Of a DNA stretch of 64,000 nt, positions 12,860 through 24,923 are shown piece after piece. The stretch is from assembly GCA_963969495.1 (NCBI GenBank), contig OZ018321.1, positions 72,082,286 to 72,146,285 on the forward strand, in the 5' to 3' direction. How positions within the stretch are numbered: the stretch's first letter is position 1; each line of letters opens with the position of its first letter. This DNA is from Ceratothoa steindachneri. Taxonomy: Eukaryota > Arthropoda > Malacostraca > Isopoda > Cymothoidae. The notes beneath the pieces are model-generated. The model did not search any database. It was given only the letters and a program-made list of their open reading frames with translations, and was not told the DNA's origin. The position numbers and the translations under genes are program-made.

Positions 12860-13560
12860 CTTGACTTGCTCTCAATTAGTACAGTCTGAATTGGTTTTGG
12901 TAATTGTTTGTTTTCCCGAAATTCTATCAGCTACTCTGTGTACTTTTAATGAATTAGTTTTCCTAGTTTTAATGTTATTCACTTGCAATAATATGCGTTA
13001 AATACATGCTGTAGAATGTGGCAAACAAAATAGATTTGTCATCAAATCAGAAATCAGCTCAAATTTGTAATTGTCAAAACCATCTTTACTGGAATGTAAA
13101 TCATACTAGTAGTGTGGTATGTGGTCGCTTGAAACAGGTAGCTCTTTAGCTGTGTGCCGATAGCGGATCCACTGATCAGCAAGTTCATTCACTTGAACTG
13201 GCGGTGCTAAATTAAGAAAATTGCGAAAGACTTATGTTTGGAGAAATGGTTGAATCAATCACTTCATTAAGCGGAAATCTCTTTCTTATTTGAAAGCTGA
13301 GGTCAACAAGAAATTTCAAGCATTCATTTTTGAATATCTTCAAAATATCACTGGGTAATGGTTCATTAATCAGTTGTGTCATTACCTATCCTGCCAAGTA
13401 AATGTTATCATGATTTTTGTAATTCCATACATTACCTGGATCACTATCTAAAGTTTAACCAGTTGGATTACTCTTTCATCCACAAAACGACATAGAATAT
13501 TTTTATATTTAGATTTAACGCGTTCGATACTCGTTCCAACTAGGGGCATTTCCTGCACAC
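12860..13560 (-). pseudogene. hAT-superfamily transposase, C-terminal fragment
   Basis: Reverse-strand reading gives, in several frames, a pattern typical of hAT transposase C-termini. In order: VERVKSKYKNILCRFVDERV-like (about 13,540-13,470), a segment with ILKIFKNECLKFLVDLS and QIRKRFPLNEV (13,370-13,270), NELADQWIRYRHTAKELPVS (13,190-13,130), then the dimerisation-type end NNIKTRKTNSLKVHRVADRI (about 12,985-12,925). The last part corresponds to the conserved tail after the catalytic Glu/HSS region of hAT enzymes. Frameshifts and stops separate the blocks, and the N-terminal zinc finger and first catalytic Asp are absent. Inferred decayed transposase; its own terminal repeats were not found. 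It lies about 0.3 kb from a hAT-like MITE but is not inside it. Confidence 0.6.
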
Positions 13561-13866
13561 GTTGCTCGTTAAGAACGTAATGACCGTTCTAAATTATAAA
13601 TTTTATATTCAAATGAGTTTACATCCATTGTAAAATTGTATCTCTTAAAAATAATGCAATTTACGCGTTATATTCAACTTATTTAAAAATTCATCCAGAT
13701 TATTTTTTTTTCACCAAATCCCTCAGACTATGTGCATTTTCCCCATATATGGGGGCATTGTGGGGCTCATGTTGTAAAAAAAGGAAAGCCTGTGCACCTA
13801 AATTGCAGGATTTAATTGGCCCAGTGAGGAACTCTACAAATGGACGCTCGGTGAATCTATCAAATC

Positions 13867-14953
13867 CAGTGCTGGGAAATCGAATCGAATTCGAATCGAT
13901 AAACCTTTAAAATCTATATATATAAAAAAAAAAATCGAACTGAAGATTTTTTGAAAACTCAAATCGGAATTTAAACTCGAACCGAAAAGAATAAAAAAAC
14001 TCGATTTCGAACTTGAATTGATTATAAATATAAGATTGAAGCGAAAACGTCGAGTATCATTAATAAAAAAAATTAGGAATTCCAAGAAATAACAGTGGTT
14101 TAACTTGTGAATAGTAGGTAAATGTATATTTTAATCTTTCGTCCTAATCTTGTTTTGCTAATCACATAATGACCCAAAGCTAAACCTTTCTTCAGTTTCG
14201 AGTGTTTAAATCTTTAAGAGATTTTGAATTTAAATTTATGTCAAATATATTCACCATATAGCTGTCAAGTTTGTTTTTATAAGAGCTTAAATTGTTTTCA
14301 TAAGATATTATTTGTATTTTGTATGTTTATTGCATAAAATTTTAATATAATAATGACAATTTTTAATATAAGCTTTACCAGTTTTTGTGCACAATGTTTA
14401 AAAATGCTACGTTGGTTTTGTATTTTTATTGCATAATATTTCAATAGAGGAAAAAATGAACTATGTAGCATCCCATTAAAAACTTCCATTTGACAGCATT
14501 CTTTTTATCCTTGCAAACGGTTCCCGTGCATTGGGACTTTGCTAATATTTTATCCATTAATTTCAATAGAAAACTACAGAGTGAATTTGGGCATCTGGTA
14601 CATATAGATAGCTATAGTAAACAAGAAATAAAACAGCAACTAACAAATTTACCCTAACTAAAGAAAATGTGTAATAAGAGGGGAAAAGTTGTATAAGTTA
14701 ATTTCCTATAAATTATATTTTACGAGAAAAAAGTATATAGAACTCTGAAATAATAGATTTAAGCATTTGAAATGCAGGTTGAACTCAAACTCGAATTGAA
14801 TTCCAATACACATCCATATTAAAAAATCGAAAAGCCGAAAAATTTAAATCGAAAAAAATATAGAGAACTCGATTCGAAATCCGAAGATATTTTTTAAAAA
14901 TGCCAAACTCAAATCGAAACTCGAATCGATATTCATTTTAGTTCCCAGCCCTG
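13867..14953. mobile_element. Non-autonomous hAT-like element (MITE), ~1.09 kb
   Basis: The left end reads CAGTGCTGGGAAATCGAATC and the right end, reverse complemented, CAGGGCTGGGAACTAAAATG. CAG(T/G)GCTGGGAA is a typical hAT terminus. Subterminal sequences on both sides are dense in tcgaat, tcgaac and ctcgaa words (13,878-14,055 and 14,785-14,930), probable transposase binding repeats. The interior is AT-rich with no transposase. An 8-bp target duplication is not clear (flanks tatcaaat/tctaaatt), so exact ends may be off by a base. Confidence 0.65.
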
Positions 14954-15355
14954 TCTAAATTAAGGAAACAATATGGCACGTGCAATAAATAAAGAACCAA
15001 AGAGAATTAGGAAAAGAAACAAAATATATGTATCAAATTCTACATCTATTAAATAGATATAAAACGAGCGGGTCGTCTGAGTCACGCGGAATATAAGAAC
15101 AGCTTCAATACAAACATATGCGTGCTATGAATATCAACAAAAAGGTTACAACGGAAGACAACAGGCAAGCTGAACGAATACACGCTTTGGCAATCAAAAT
15201 TTCCCCCAAAACTGTAAGAGATAAGCGATTCCCTATAATTAAGATAAATATGAGACATGGGAAATATGTAGGTACAACAGATATACATAGCTATGGGATC
15301 TCCGCCCAATAGGTGAAAATAACTAACAAATTAGACCACTGGGTCCGTCCCCACG

Positions 15356-15358
<3 letters not shown>

Positions 15359-15432
<74 letters not shown>

Positions 15433-15434
15433 AA

Positions 15435-15521
<87 letters not shown>

Positions 15522-15536
15522 TGTGTGTGTGTCTGT

Positions 15537-15577
<41 letters not shown>
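15359..15577. repeat. Compound microsatellite (TA)n-(GA)n-(GT)n-(GA)n
   Basis: (TA)25 at 15,359-15,408 runs into (GA)12, an AGTGTG tract, (GA)~31, another GT tract and a final GA tract. The long frames on both strands here (IYIYIY..ERERER, SLSLSL..THTHT) are simple-repeat translations. Confidence 0.95.
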
Positions 15578-15579
<2 letters not shown>

Positions 15580-15599
15580 TGAGAAAAGAGCCATTCAAT

Positions 15600-16310
15600 T
15601 CGGTAGTTAATTTATTCGACCATTAAGTTAAAGATTCAGTAGTCAAGATCAGTCAATCAGAATCAGCTAATCAGATAATCAATCAGTCCTTTAGTAGCGT
15701 TACGAAGCCCCGTTAACTCGCTTAAATCCTGCTGCCATTAGACTCAATATTTCGCGTAAAACAGAATCCTACTCACTGACCGCAAAGAACTTGAGACGTT
15801 TCCGCTTGCTCCTTTTAGTAGGCCAATTTAAGAATAAAGTTATTTTCTTTTGCTGCGTCCTTTCGAAGTCCTTTTCTTACCCCGATCACGAAGACACCTT
15901 CGATAAGCAAAGCCTAACCCATAATCCCTCGTGAGAAACTATAATGAGTATGATGAGTCAGAACCAGTTCAACCGGTTCATAAAGTAGGCCCACTACTTA
16001 AGGTCCTCGTTACTCTTCGAGTCAACTCTCTCGGAACCTTCTCCCGCACACTGCTCTAGACGGGTGTTCTTTTTGGTCAGTGCAACAGCAACGAGGATTA
16101 TTCATTACATACCCTCATAATTACCGAACACGTACCCAGAAATTGGTTACCTTTGCACAAACAAATAACAGGACCTTCCCATTACCCATAGGATTCTCAC
16201 GGGTTTGGCAGCACTGCTCTGTCACATGAACGAATACTCTTTAAAAAAATCTGACGTGCTTTCTGGTCGCAAATGGTAACTTCTCTATATGCGTTAGCGG
16301 CGAGGTAAGC
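15600..16310 (+). repeat. Possible LTR/leader of an LTR retroelement
   Basis: Contains a run of atcagtcaatcag-type words (15,645-15,690), a poly(A)-signal-like gaataaag at 15,832, and then a long untranslated stretch ending just before a gag-like ATG frame at 16,317. This order (R/U5, leader, gag) is what an LTR retroelement 5' end would show. No second LTR or primer-binding site could be fixed. Inference only. Confidence 0.3.
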
Positions 16311-16316
16311 CTCAAA

Positions 16317-16790
16317 ATGGAACTTGCTGTCTTTCGAGGGTCTGGAGGAACTCAATTAGACTTCAGATTATGCATTATGAGGATACTCAGATCATTTGAG
16401 CCCACTTCTTCTGTATACGAGGTTTATCTGCCGCCTTCAATGGCAAAAGAACCATTAAAATTATTAATGACTTTCTGGAAGATTCTCTCGTTTCTAACGA
16501 ACACATGGTGCAAATTTGGAAATACTCGTATTTATGAATGTGCACCTTCTGATCGTGAAGGAGCTTGGACGATAAGGCGGGGACAATTCTTCCATGCGAG
16601 TTTATAGGGCATCTGTAAATTCACTGATGAGAATAAAAGGATTTTAAAGATTTGAAAGTCTTGACTGAAGCCAGATAGCCCACCTGTATAGAGCCTGTGC
16701 TGGTGATGTACCAGAGTCCTCTTTAGATGAAAATAGTGCGCAAGAAGCAACCATAGTAATTAATTATAACATTGATCAGGTGGAGAGCTT
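16317..16790 (+). pseudogene. Unassigned, possibly gag-like ORF
   Basis: The frame at 16,317-16,607 (97 codons, starting MELAVFRGSGGTQLDF and ending AWTIRRGQFFHASL) is followed in another frame by QIAHLYRACAGDVPESSLDE and IVINYNIDQVESLL up to about 16,793. Base composition and amino-acid mix look coding, which suggests one frameshifted ORF. I do not recognise the family. Its position after a leader-like segment suggests gag of an LTR element. It ends about 35 bp before the 3' end of a reverse-strand family A retrotransposon. Confidence 0.3.
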
Positions 16791-17049
16791 ACTATAAGGG
16801 TGTGCATGAACGTAGTATGAAACGTTTTTTTTATTTTTAAGAACCTATCTGGCGACTGTCTACTAGGGCAAAAGTCACCGTAATCACGCTACAAACCTAT
16901 ACTATACTAGATTGAATAAAACAAGGAAAAACACGTAAATAACAAATGACGAAGATAAAAAGCATGAAACAGGCTAAGAAAAAAAGTAAACAACAACAAC
17001 AACAAATAAAACAAAAAAAAGATAAGAACAAATAATCAAGAAGGAAGCG

Positions 17050-17439
17050 CGCTCCAGTGTCGGGGGTAGGCCCGTCATCTCCCTGTGTAGGAACATGAGA
17101 CCTACAACATAGGGAATCAAATAAAGTGGAAGACGCCGAGTACTCATCCTTTCAGAGTACAAGGTACAAACGGTAGCAACCCCCATCGTCCCGGTAGCAG
17201 GATAGGTAACGTGCGCGAAGATTCCCTAGACTGGGAAATTAAACCAGAATGTGACGAACCGTCTGAGGGACAACGCACTCGTCGCAATAAGGAACAGGAA
17301 AGCGCTCCATCAAATTGCAATGCGTCAAGCAAGTGTGTCTAATATGGAGACGACAGAAAGCAACCTGACACTTTGCGGCATTGGGAGGTAGGTCCATGTG
17401 AACAGTTGGGGCGCAATGGCACGCAACTTTAAGTTCCCT
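17050..17439 (-). pseudogene. C-terminal zinc-binding region of family A copy A
   Basis: The reverse strand reads FPVPYCDECVVPQTVRHIL at about 17,300-17,245, a CX2CX7HX4C motif whose last Cys is replaced by Phe. The same motif is intact in the fragment at 22,326-22,514 (APYCGECAVPLAVRHIAIEC). A zinc finger after RNase H is a known feature of I-clade ORF2. It is followed by LGNLRARYLS and then a stop-rich 3' UTR. Confidence 0.7.
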
Positions 17440-19345
17440 TCAGCCGTCTCTTATCTTTATTTGACCATCAGCCCGGACGTCTATCCATGATCCTGCCATG
17501 TAATCAGTGTGAGGAAGAACAAAACGCGCAGTTATCGCAGATTCTTTGGCCCCTCATCGGTGAGCTTATTTCTCACCATTCCCACATGTTCAAGAACGTA
17601 CTAGAAGATAATCTCGACATCCGCCTGGCTCGCGGAAACCGTAGGGTCACGGATACCGCGAACTAGGAGATATAGAGATTCCAATGATCCGACAGCACTC
17701 ATGGCGCTTTGTAAGTCACTATAAATCACAATTCGGTCTACGAACCGGTCACGACGCCTTATATCCCGTACCGAGCGGAGTATTGCAACCAGCTCTTCCA
17801 TAAAGACAGACACATCGCTTGGCAAAGCGCCCTGAAAACGGTGCTAAAAACCATTTCTAGGCGAACCCCATTTAGAAACAATTTCATTTTAGGGCGGGGC
17901 CGTGAATGATGGCAGAAATGCCCCACCTTAGACTTTGGTAATGCGACAGATGCCTTTTGGAGTCGAGACTGCAGAGTTTGCATTTGAAAAGCACCAAAAA
18001 GTAATCGAAAGTTCCTCCACTTAGAACGTTGCGAGAACAGAGAACATCTTTTAAGATCACCGAGGAGATATCGTTTATATTTAGGTCAAAGGGTGTGATA
18101 CAGAAGACACTTCTCTGCAGAACACCGTCTTTGTGCTCCTCTTGGCTGGAGAGAGCTTTCCCCACCCGTATGTGGAATCGATCATCTCGCAAAAATTCAG
18201 AAATATAGATTGAGAGGCGTTCCATCGCCTCCATCTTGTGGAGAGTCTACATGATACCACATCGCCTCAGGTATCATAGACCTTCTCCAGATCGAGAAAT
18301 AAACGGGGATCGAGTGCTGTCGAGAAAGGATAGCCTTAAAGACGACAATTTCTAGTCGGAGCAGAGCATCCGATTACAGTGGAACTTACGAAAGCCGCAC
18401 TGTACGGAAGACAGGTTGCCTCCACTGTCCAGACAAATGGCTAGTTTAACATTTACTAATTTAGCAATCAACTTGCACAGGAGTTTAGATTGATTGGATG
18501 GAAGCCAGTTGGGGTAAAGTGACTGGCTTCTACACCTCTGCTAAAGGTTTGTTCCTGTTAAGTGAACACTCGTATGCCCGCCGGTTAGAGCAGCGGGCGT
18601 GCTTTGAAACATAGAGAAACCTTACTCTAGCTCGACGAAATTTACCGACAGTGAAATTGTTTGGGTGGTGCTTATAGCGCACGTAGACGTAACGCTTCTG
18701 TTCGCGGGTCTCTTAGACTAGGCTGACCATCACGAAAGTGACTGGGACAAAGAAATCAGTCATTTCTTTAAATGCTTAGCATCGTGCCCACGCCTAGAAC
18801 CACCCGTGCAGGGGTAGGGGAGGGGCTCTAAGGCGGTAGCGATGCAAAAAATGATATTTGAATAGGAAAGTGATCACTGCAAATATAGTTGATCGCTAAC
18901 CAGCCAACTCAGATCCAGGCTGTACAAACGTAAAGGGCAAGGATAGATGAGGACAGAAAAATGAGCGGTTCTCGGGCAGTGATGAGTAAACGCATTGACA
19001 TTTAGGACATCTATCCCTAGCTAGTAGATCAGGTCAGCAAGGAACTGACTCCTAGGATTGATCAACTAGTCTCCCCTGAGGGTGTGTCCACCGTTGAGAT
19101 CTTCGAGCAAGAGAAAGGATCTCGACAACTGTTCCTCAATGCGGCGGAATTCACCCACGTCGAAGTCGGCTGACGGTGGAATACACGCAGAAAAAAATAC
19201 TATACCTCCTATCCAGGTGCAACTACACTGCTATTGCCTGAAAGAAAGTATTTAAAGCAAAGAGAAGAACGGAGATATCATGCCGGGGGTAAATGGCGCA
19301 ACCTCCTGCCGGCTCCCATCCCGTGGTGGTGGGTTCGCATAACCC
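17440..19345 (-). pseudogene. ORF2 remnants (endonuclease, RT, RNase H) of family A copy A
   Basis: Endonuclease pieces (AVQLHLDRRYSIFF, about 19,240-19,190) and the linker to RT (about 19,080-18,790) are followed by RT motif 2 (QCGFRKFHCN, about 18,400) and motif B (HKDGVLQRSVFCITPFDLNI, 18,140-18,080; in the family EEGVPQGSV). The YVDD catalytic box is lost (SRNVLSGGTFDYF). After a deletion of the thumb comes RNase H: VFMEELVAIL with the metal-binding Glu, and IVIYSDLQSAMSAV with its Asp (17,810-17,690). The RNase H domain after RT supports I-clade assignment. Non-functional. Confidence 0.75.
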
Positions 19346-20935
19346 TCATACCTCGGAAGGATGGGCAGGGTCCACGCTCCCAGCATGGTTTGCTAGGGCT
19401 ATCTGTGAACCCTCTGCGATCCCAGCTCTACCAGGAGAGCATCTGAGGTGGGTATAACCCGCAGAAGGGTTTCGAATGGGTGCGGAAACGACCGTGCTCC
19501 TAGGCCTGGATGTTTCAAGAGCAGAAGTTGTCTTTTTTAACATTGAGGCATAAGATGTCCCAGGCAGCGCTAGTCGTGCCAGAACCAAGTCTTTAGCCTC
19601 GTGAAATGAGAAAAATTCCGCAACCTGAACTGCCACCATATCTTTTTACAGGAGGTACACACGATATTGCTTCGAAGAAGCGGGTTGCGGCTCTCCGTAA
19701 TTGACCACATAGGCCATACACAATTGTGACATATCGTGTGTGGCCTTGGAGCAACTTAATCAGAATTCGGGTAACCCCGACTTTGCATGTTTACCTGAAT
19801 GATTCGTATGACCGTAGTAGTGGCTGTAGTAGCACCTCTCAGGCAGTGGCACGAACGCTTTAACACGGTAACTACCCCAATTGGCATGCACCGACTGAGA
19901 GAGCCTGTGACAGTCGAGCGTGACGAAGAGTGTCAGTGAGTCTCAAGGCACCTCACTGTTTTCTCATCACACGTTCAACTTTGACAGCTCCTTGGTCGGT
20001 CACCTCAAAATGATGTCGTCTTGGAAGTATTCCATAATTCATCTCCCGTAAACTACCCCTTTCACGAAGTTCATTGTAAAGTGCGTCGCCACACTCAATG
20101 CCCTCCATAATTGTCCGAAGAGCACAAATAATAGCCTCCTCTGAGGGAGCTCTTAGGCCGGATGCTTCTTCCTCAGCAAGATTCTTCTTGAAATGGAGAA
20201 GGTCTTGTCTGTTAAAGGGGCAGCAGGCGGATGAGGAGGTCCCTTCTCTCCTTGTGAGTCCTCGAGGGCCCGAGCCATCTGGGGTGAGTTTGCACAGAGG
20301 CTATCTCAGGTTCAGTGCTTAGCACCTAATCCAAGTTCAACCCCATGGGAAATCATGCCGCCCGAGCTGGGTCACCTTTGGGATCATGTATATCTCAAGG
20401 GGCCCTCCATGTGGCCAGCTCCCAAAACATCACGGAACCCTTTCGCAGTACCTTTTGTCTTTTCTATAACCAGCAAACCGACATCCATCTGGGAGGAGAG
20501 AGGAGGGGGGGGGGGAGAGGTAAGCTAGCCACATCTAGACTGATAATACATAAATGCAGGACGTTAATGGGCACAGACTGATGGGCCCTGCTGCCCCTTG
20601 TTTTCCTAAGGGGGTTGTCCCTATCGAGCCGCTCTCGCCGAGAGCAGTCAATTTCGGGCCGCCTGCCTGCTCTCTTGGCAGTCCCCTGTAAAACTAAAGG
20701 AGGGACTGCCGATTGAAAAAAGATGGAGTCGCCCAAGGCCGCCTCCATAGAAGGGGGTGAGAAGGGTCCACCAAAACCGTAGGCTTAGTGGTGGAGTAAC
20801 CTTCCCCCTCCGGTATAAGAGGGTTGGAAAGGCTCCTGAGAAAACATACGGTTGAGACCTCTTTTTCTGGTGTGGAGCTGCCTGAGAGCGGCTCCGAAAA
20901 TGTTAATCGGGTAAAAGTTTTTTTTTTGCGTTATC
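19346..20935 (-). pseudogene. ORF1 (gag-like) of family A copy A
   Basis: Corresponds block by block to ORF1 of the copy at 54,680-56,707. The C-terminal block EAKDLVLARLALPGTSYAS and RPRSTVVSAPIRNPSAG lies at 19,605-19,420. Remains of the CCHC region lie at 19,690-19,870: cysteine-rich reverse-strand reading with AIVYG and HTIC replacements. The N-terminal low-complexity part is at 20,464-20,930. The product would be a cytoplasmic RNA-binding protein. Frameshifts and stops throughout. At about 19,360-19,430 it fuses to endonuclease sequence (…HAGSVDPAHPSEV), marking an internal deletion. Confidence 0.65.
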
Positions 20936-22084
20936 CATGGCTAGAAGTAACATTTCACCACCCCTACCTGTGATGGTCAACACTTACCACAACAAGCAAA
21001 CGGCACTACTGGGTTCCTTTGATTAGACCTGGCCGCTATCACTGGGCGAGGGGTATACGCATTTTCCGGGATGACAGATCCAGCTTGCTGACCGTCTTCT
21101 GAGCAGCTAGGGTCCTCACACCCAACCTCTTGTAGGAGTGATAGGTTTCGTTGTCCAGATGAGCGCCTGGTCGTGCTCGGGGAGGTCCATCGGCAGCAGA
21201 AGAAAGGGCCAATATTATGGTAGAAAAAGGGTCATTATAAAGCGACGAAGGAAAAGCAGGGACAACATGAACTTACGTTGGTACAAGAGACTGAGATTAG
21301 GGGTTAGCAAAAGAAGGAAAAATGACTAAGCTGGGGTTGGATGGAGTGCTGAGTCCCGTCAGGATGGCGACTGGAAGAACATATCGCCGTGTCCCTTACA
21401 GGGTAGTAAAAGATAAGAAAGAACACATGTACCGTAGATACTCTACCCTACAAGTGCCAGGTGAGGTTAAAAGAAAAGTCCCCATATGATCAGAAAATTG
21501 AATAACTGTGATTATTTACACTTACTCGTTCCACTGGTCCTGCTTTGATGTGCCTTGTCAACCCAGTCAACTATTTAGGCGAAATTGTCGTCGAGCTTTA
21601 ACTATAATGGGTGGTGCAGGCGTAGCCACCTTATATATGTACCAGAAGAAGGTGAGTAGAGTCAACGGTCCAACACACTCCTTACTTAATACTTGCCATA
21701 GCCAGCGGGCTTTAGACCATCTAGCAAATAGAGACCTCACGGAATAAATTGCTACTCGACTAAGACTTATAAGAGGACGAATGTTGTAGGTAGCCAGAAT
21801 CTCTGTGGAGAGAAGAACAAGTTTCTAAGGGGTAAGCAGATTTATAATTAAGAGAAGTAAATATAGGCGTCTCCACTAAAGAATAGGGTGCGTGATCACC
21901 TATTGTTATTATACCCTGGCGTGATCATACCCTGCTGCTGCCGTTGCTACTTCTACTGCTACTACTACTAAAAGGTATAGTTGCACTGATAGGGAGTGAG
22001 GGGGTATTGCATTAAGAATTTTCCCAAGTCCATCAGAGACCACATGTCAACCCGGTGACAGAGCTCTCCTAATTACCACTTCGT

Positions 22085-22880
22085 CATAGAAAACACGAAC
22101 CTCCCCCAGAGACTAAGTGTAGAATGCTACACAGGGTTTCCTCTGCAGGGATAAGGGCACCAAAGAGTCCGTGAGGAGTGGGCGACCAGACCTTCGTCCG
22201 CTTTTCCTCACACCGACTACATGGAAGGAAGTATGGCTGCCTGGTAAACTAAATATGAGACGGCCGAGACCAAATTAAGGTTGCATGCCATTCCGCCCCA
22301 TCTGCTCCCATAGGCCTACCCTTCAATGCCACAACGGCTTCAGGTCACTTTCTGTCGTCTTCCAAATGGGAGCACTCGCGGGACGCACCGCCATTTGATG
22401 GAGAGCTCGCCTGCGCCTTACTGCGGCGAGTGTGCTGTCCCCCTGGCTGTTCGGCACATTGCTATTGAATGTCCCAGTCTGGGTGATCTTCGCGCCCGTT
22501 ACCAGTCCCGGTAGCGGGACGAGCGATGCCACTAACGCTGGTCCCTCCCTTATACTCGGGCCGGTTTCGTGACAACAGACTTTAAGATTATCTGAGTTTT
22601 GGGAGGGAGCTGGTATCCTCCATTTATTTTACTCTCTTTGATCTTGGTCGTTTTCTCAGGTGAAGGGGTGAGGTGGGCCTTCCCAGGATACGGGAGTTTG
22701 CTTTCTTTTTCTTGCTCTTGTTTCGTTTCTATTTTTCGTTTGTCGTTTGTTTTGGTTTGGGTTTTGTATATCTTTTGTTTGGGCTTTATTAATGTAGCCG
22801 TGTTATAAGTATAAATGATTATTTCGTCGACCTAGGCCCTTGAGGGTAGTTGCCTGATGGGCGCTTTTTAAAATAAATTC
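22085..22880 (+). mobile_element. Family A 3' fragment (RNase H tail, zinc finger, 3' UTR)
   Basis: Forward-strand 5'-truncated copy. The RNase H tail reads ESVRSGRPDLRPLFLT near 22,170, and the open frame at 22,326-22,514 contains the intact CX2CX7HX4C motif. The 3' UTR has the T/G-rich segment (tttgtcgtttgttttggtttggg) also seen, reversed, in copies A and B. The end is near tttttaaaataaa at 22,870-22,880. It starts almost exactly where the 5' end of the oppositely oriented copy A stops, so the two elements are back to back. Confidence 0.7.
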
Positions 22881-22889
22881 ATTAATCAT

Positions 22890-24920
22890 TCAGTTGTATC
22901 GAAGGAAATTTACATTCTCTTACTCTATAATATCATATGTACGCAACCTCTGAACGCGTTTAGACCTATAAATATCCCTATAAATAAACTACAATTAAAA
23001 TATCTTAAAGGCGTAAGAGAGAAAGAGGGTTTAACGTTTTAATTATTTCTTTACTTAGTTGCACACCTCTTAAAACGGGTAAGAGTGTGATTACCTGATT
23101 TCAAACGACACACTACTTACACAGTCGTGTATGTTCGATACATAGATTTGGAAGTGGAGGAATCCGTTGTGAAATCTCTATTCTTTTCGCTTTGAAAAAT
23201 TCACTCATGGTTGACGGATGCATTTCTGCACGATTTCTTTAATTCTTTATTTCACATTTCTTCCGAGATTCATTCGAATAGGCACTAAAACGTTGGATCA
23301 ACGGATCTATCCTTTCTCAAACTACCATTTGATAATGAAATTTCTTGTAGGGGATGGGAGTGAAAGTGGGGTGAGAGTGAAGGGGGTTAAAAGATTCATT
23401 TCAACGAAACGGAAAATTCTACGGATTTCTGGAGTACTCGGAAAGAAACAAACTGAGAATAAGCTGGAAAAATGTAAAGCGTTTTTGTTATTGCAAATTC
23501 CTTTCCCGAGTTTTACTGTGGCTATGCAATGTCCTCGCCTCTTCCCCCGTAATCATTTCAAATTTGGAAAAGTTTAAAAGAATAAAAGACTTTAAAACAA
23601 CAAAGAAAGGAGTAGCTGTTGTCTCTTTTATATAAATTTCAGACTGCTATTTAGAGTCTCTGATTCCTGCTTGTTTCTAAACCGCTGTTTAGTAAATCAT
23701 TAGCGCAGTTCTGCAGCCCTTACTGTAGTGAGGGCTGTAGTAAGAGTAGAATGACACTATTGGCGAAGGCCTGTATACTGTATAGTCTTAGGTGTAGAGT
23801 AATTCTCTCCCAACCTGTGGGAAATGCGGGTATATACCATTGTATAACATTGTATTCATTCTTGGGTGAAATCCTTGGCCTTGGCTCATTTACATTTACT
23901 GGCAATCTTCTAAAGTCCGTAAGGAGTGACGCCTAGAAGAATTGATTCTTTTTAATTTCCTAATATATGTATGCGACTCTTTCAGAATTTTAACGTTGGA
24001 ATTTAATGGCTTTGTCCATTGAAATTCCCTTACAGGGTATAATTTTTTTATTCTTTATATCCCGTCTTTATTGATGCCATATATTGATTTATTAGATATT
24101 CATTATTTAGTGTTGTACTGTAGGTCAGTATTAAGATTAACCGTGTTTTTGTTTTTATGTGCTCAATTGAATTTTAAGGGTTATAGAGATTCAAAGAACC
24201 ATCGGTTGGGGAAGATTGATGAACCATTAAAGCTTGAAGACACAATCAATTGGTTTGAAGGTGGTTAATGCGATTATGCGCTCTCACTTATGTTTGATTA
24301 ATAGCGTTAAATTCATTAAAAAGTTGAAATTTGATGCGAATTATAGATTGTATTTCATGAAATAATATTGCACGTAGAAGATAGTCATGAGTGATCATAT
24401 TACTCCCGAAATTGATTAAATATTGGATAAATAATATTGAAATGCGCAGTGTGATTAAGATTCTATCAATGCATGTGCTATTGGATGATTTAAAAAAAAT
24501 GATCAGAGTTAGCACATCATCAAATTGCATATATTCTCGCAAGGGTGATATAAATAATAGACATGTACATGTGAAAAGAACATTTTTATTCACCACTATG
24601 TATCACTCGAGAATGGGAAAGAATGCTGGAAGGATTCCAAGAAAGGCAGGTTTTATTTATTTTCAGTTTATGGTCCTGCGACTAAATCTTTAGGAGATTA
24701 TAGAAGTATAGAATCAGGGAATAATGAAAAACTTAAGGTACAGTGCTGGCTACTCTGTTTTCATTAAACAGATATATTTAGGTTCATTATTTTTGTATAA
24801 AGCTATAAACAGCAAATCATAAACACGAACACATCCTCTCAAACTTTGATTGAAGAGATTAAGTATTATTGAATTAATAATGCATCTTTAAGCTCAATAG
24901 AGGAATAAAAAATTCCTCTT
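22890..24920. other. Stretch without recognisable gene
   Basis: AT-rich. The frame at 23,218-23,577 (119 codons) and smaller ones show no family similarity that I can recognise and no splice context. No repeats stand out. Confidence 0.5.
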
Positions 24921-24923
24921 CTA

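Larger units (their letters stand above)
16828..22080 (-). mobile_element. Family A (I-clade) non-LTR retrotransposon, long degenerate copy A
   Basis: Reverse-strand element spanning 5' UTR, gag ORF1, endonuclease, RT, RNase H and 3' UTR. The 5' limit near 22,078 is set by similarity to the forward copy beginning near 48,286 (ctctgtcac.gggttgaca). The word ccagggtataa.aataataggtgatc (about 21,915-21,875) matches 48,627-48,655, and the 5' UTR box gctgagtcccgtca (21,345-21,365) recurs in all 5' ends. The 3' end near 16,828 is A-rich after a conserved gtgattacggtgacttttgccct motif and matches the ends at 22,880 and 28,078. Internal deletions remove the zinc-knuckle/endonuclease junction and the RT thumb. 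No intact ORF remains. Confidence 0.8.

Noticed and set aside
15313..15598. ERERER / SLSLSL / THTHT frames on both strands
   Set aside because: Compound GA/GT/TA microsatellite; no coding content.
23218..23577. 119-codon forward frame
   Set aside because: No known family, no repeated copy in the window, and no clear promoter or splice context.
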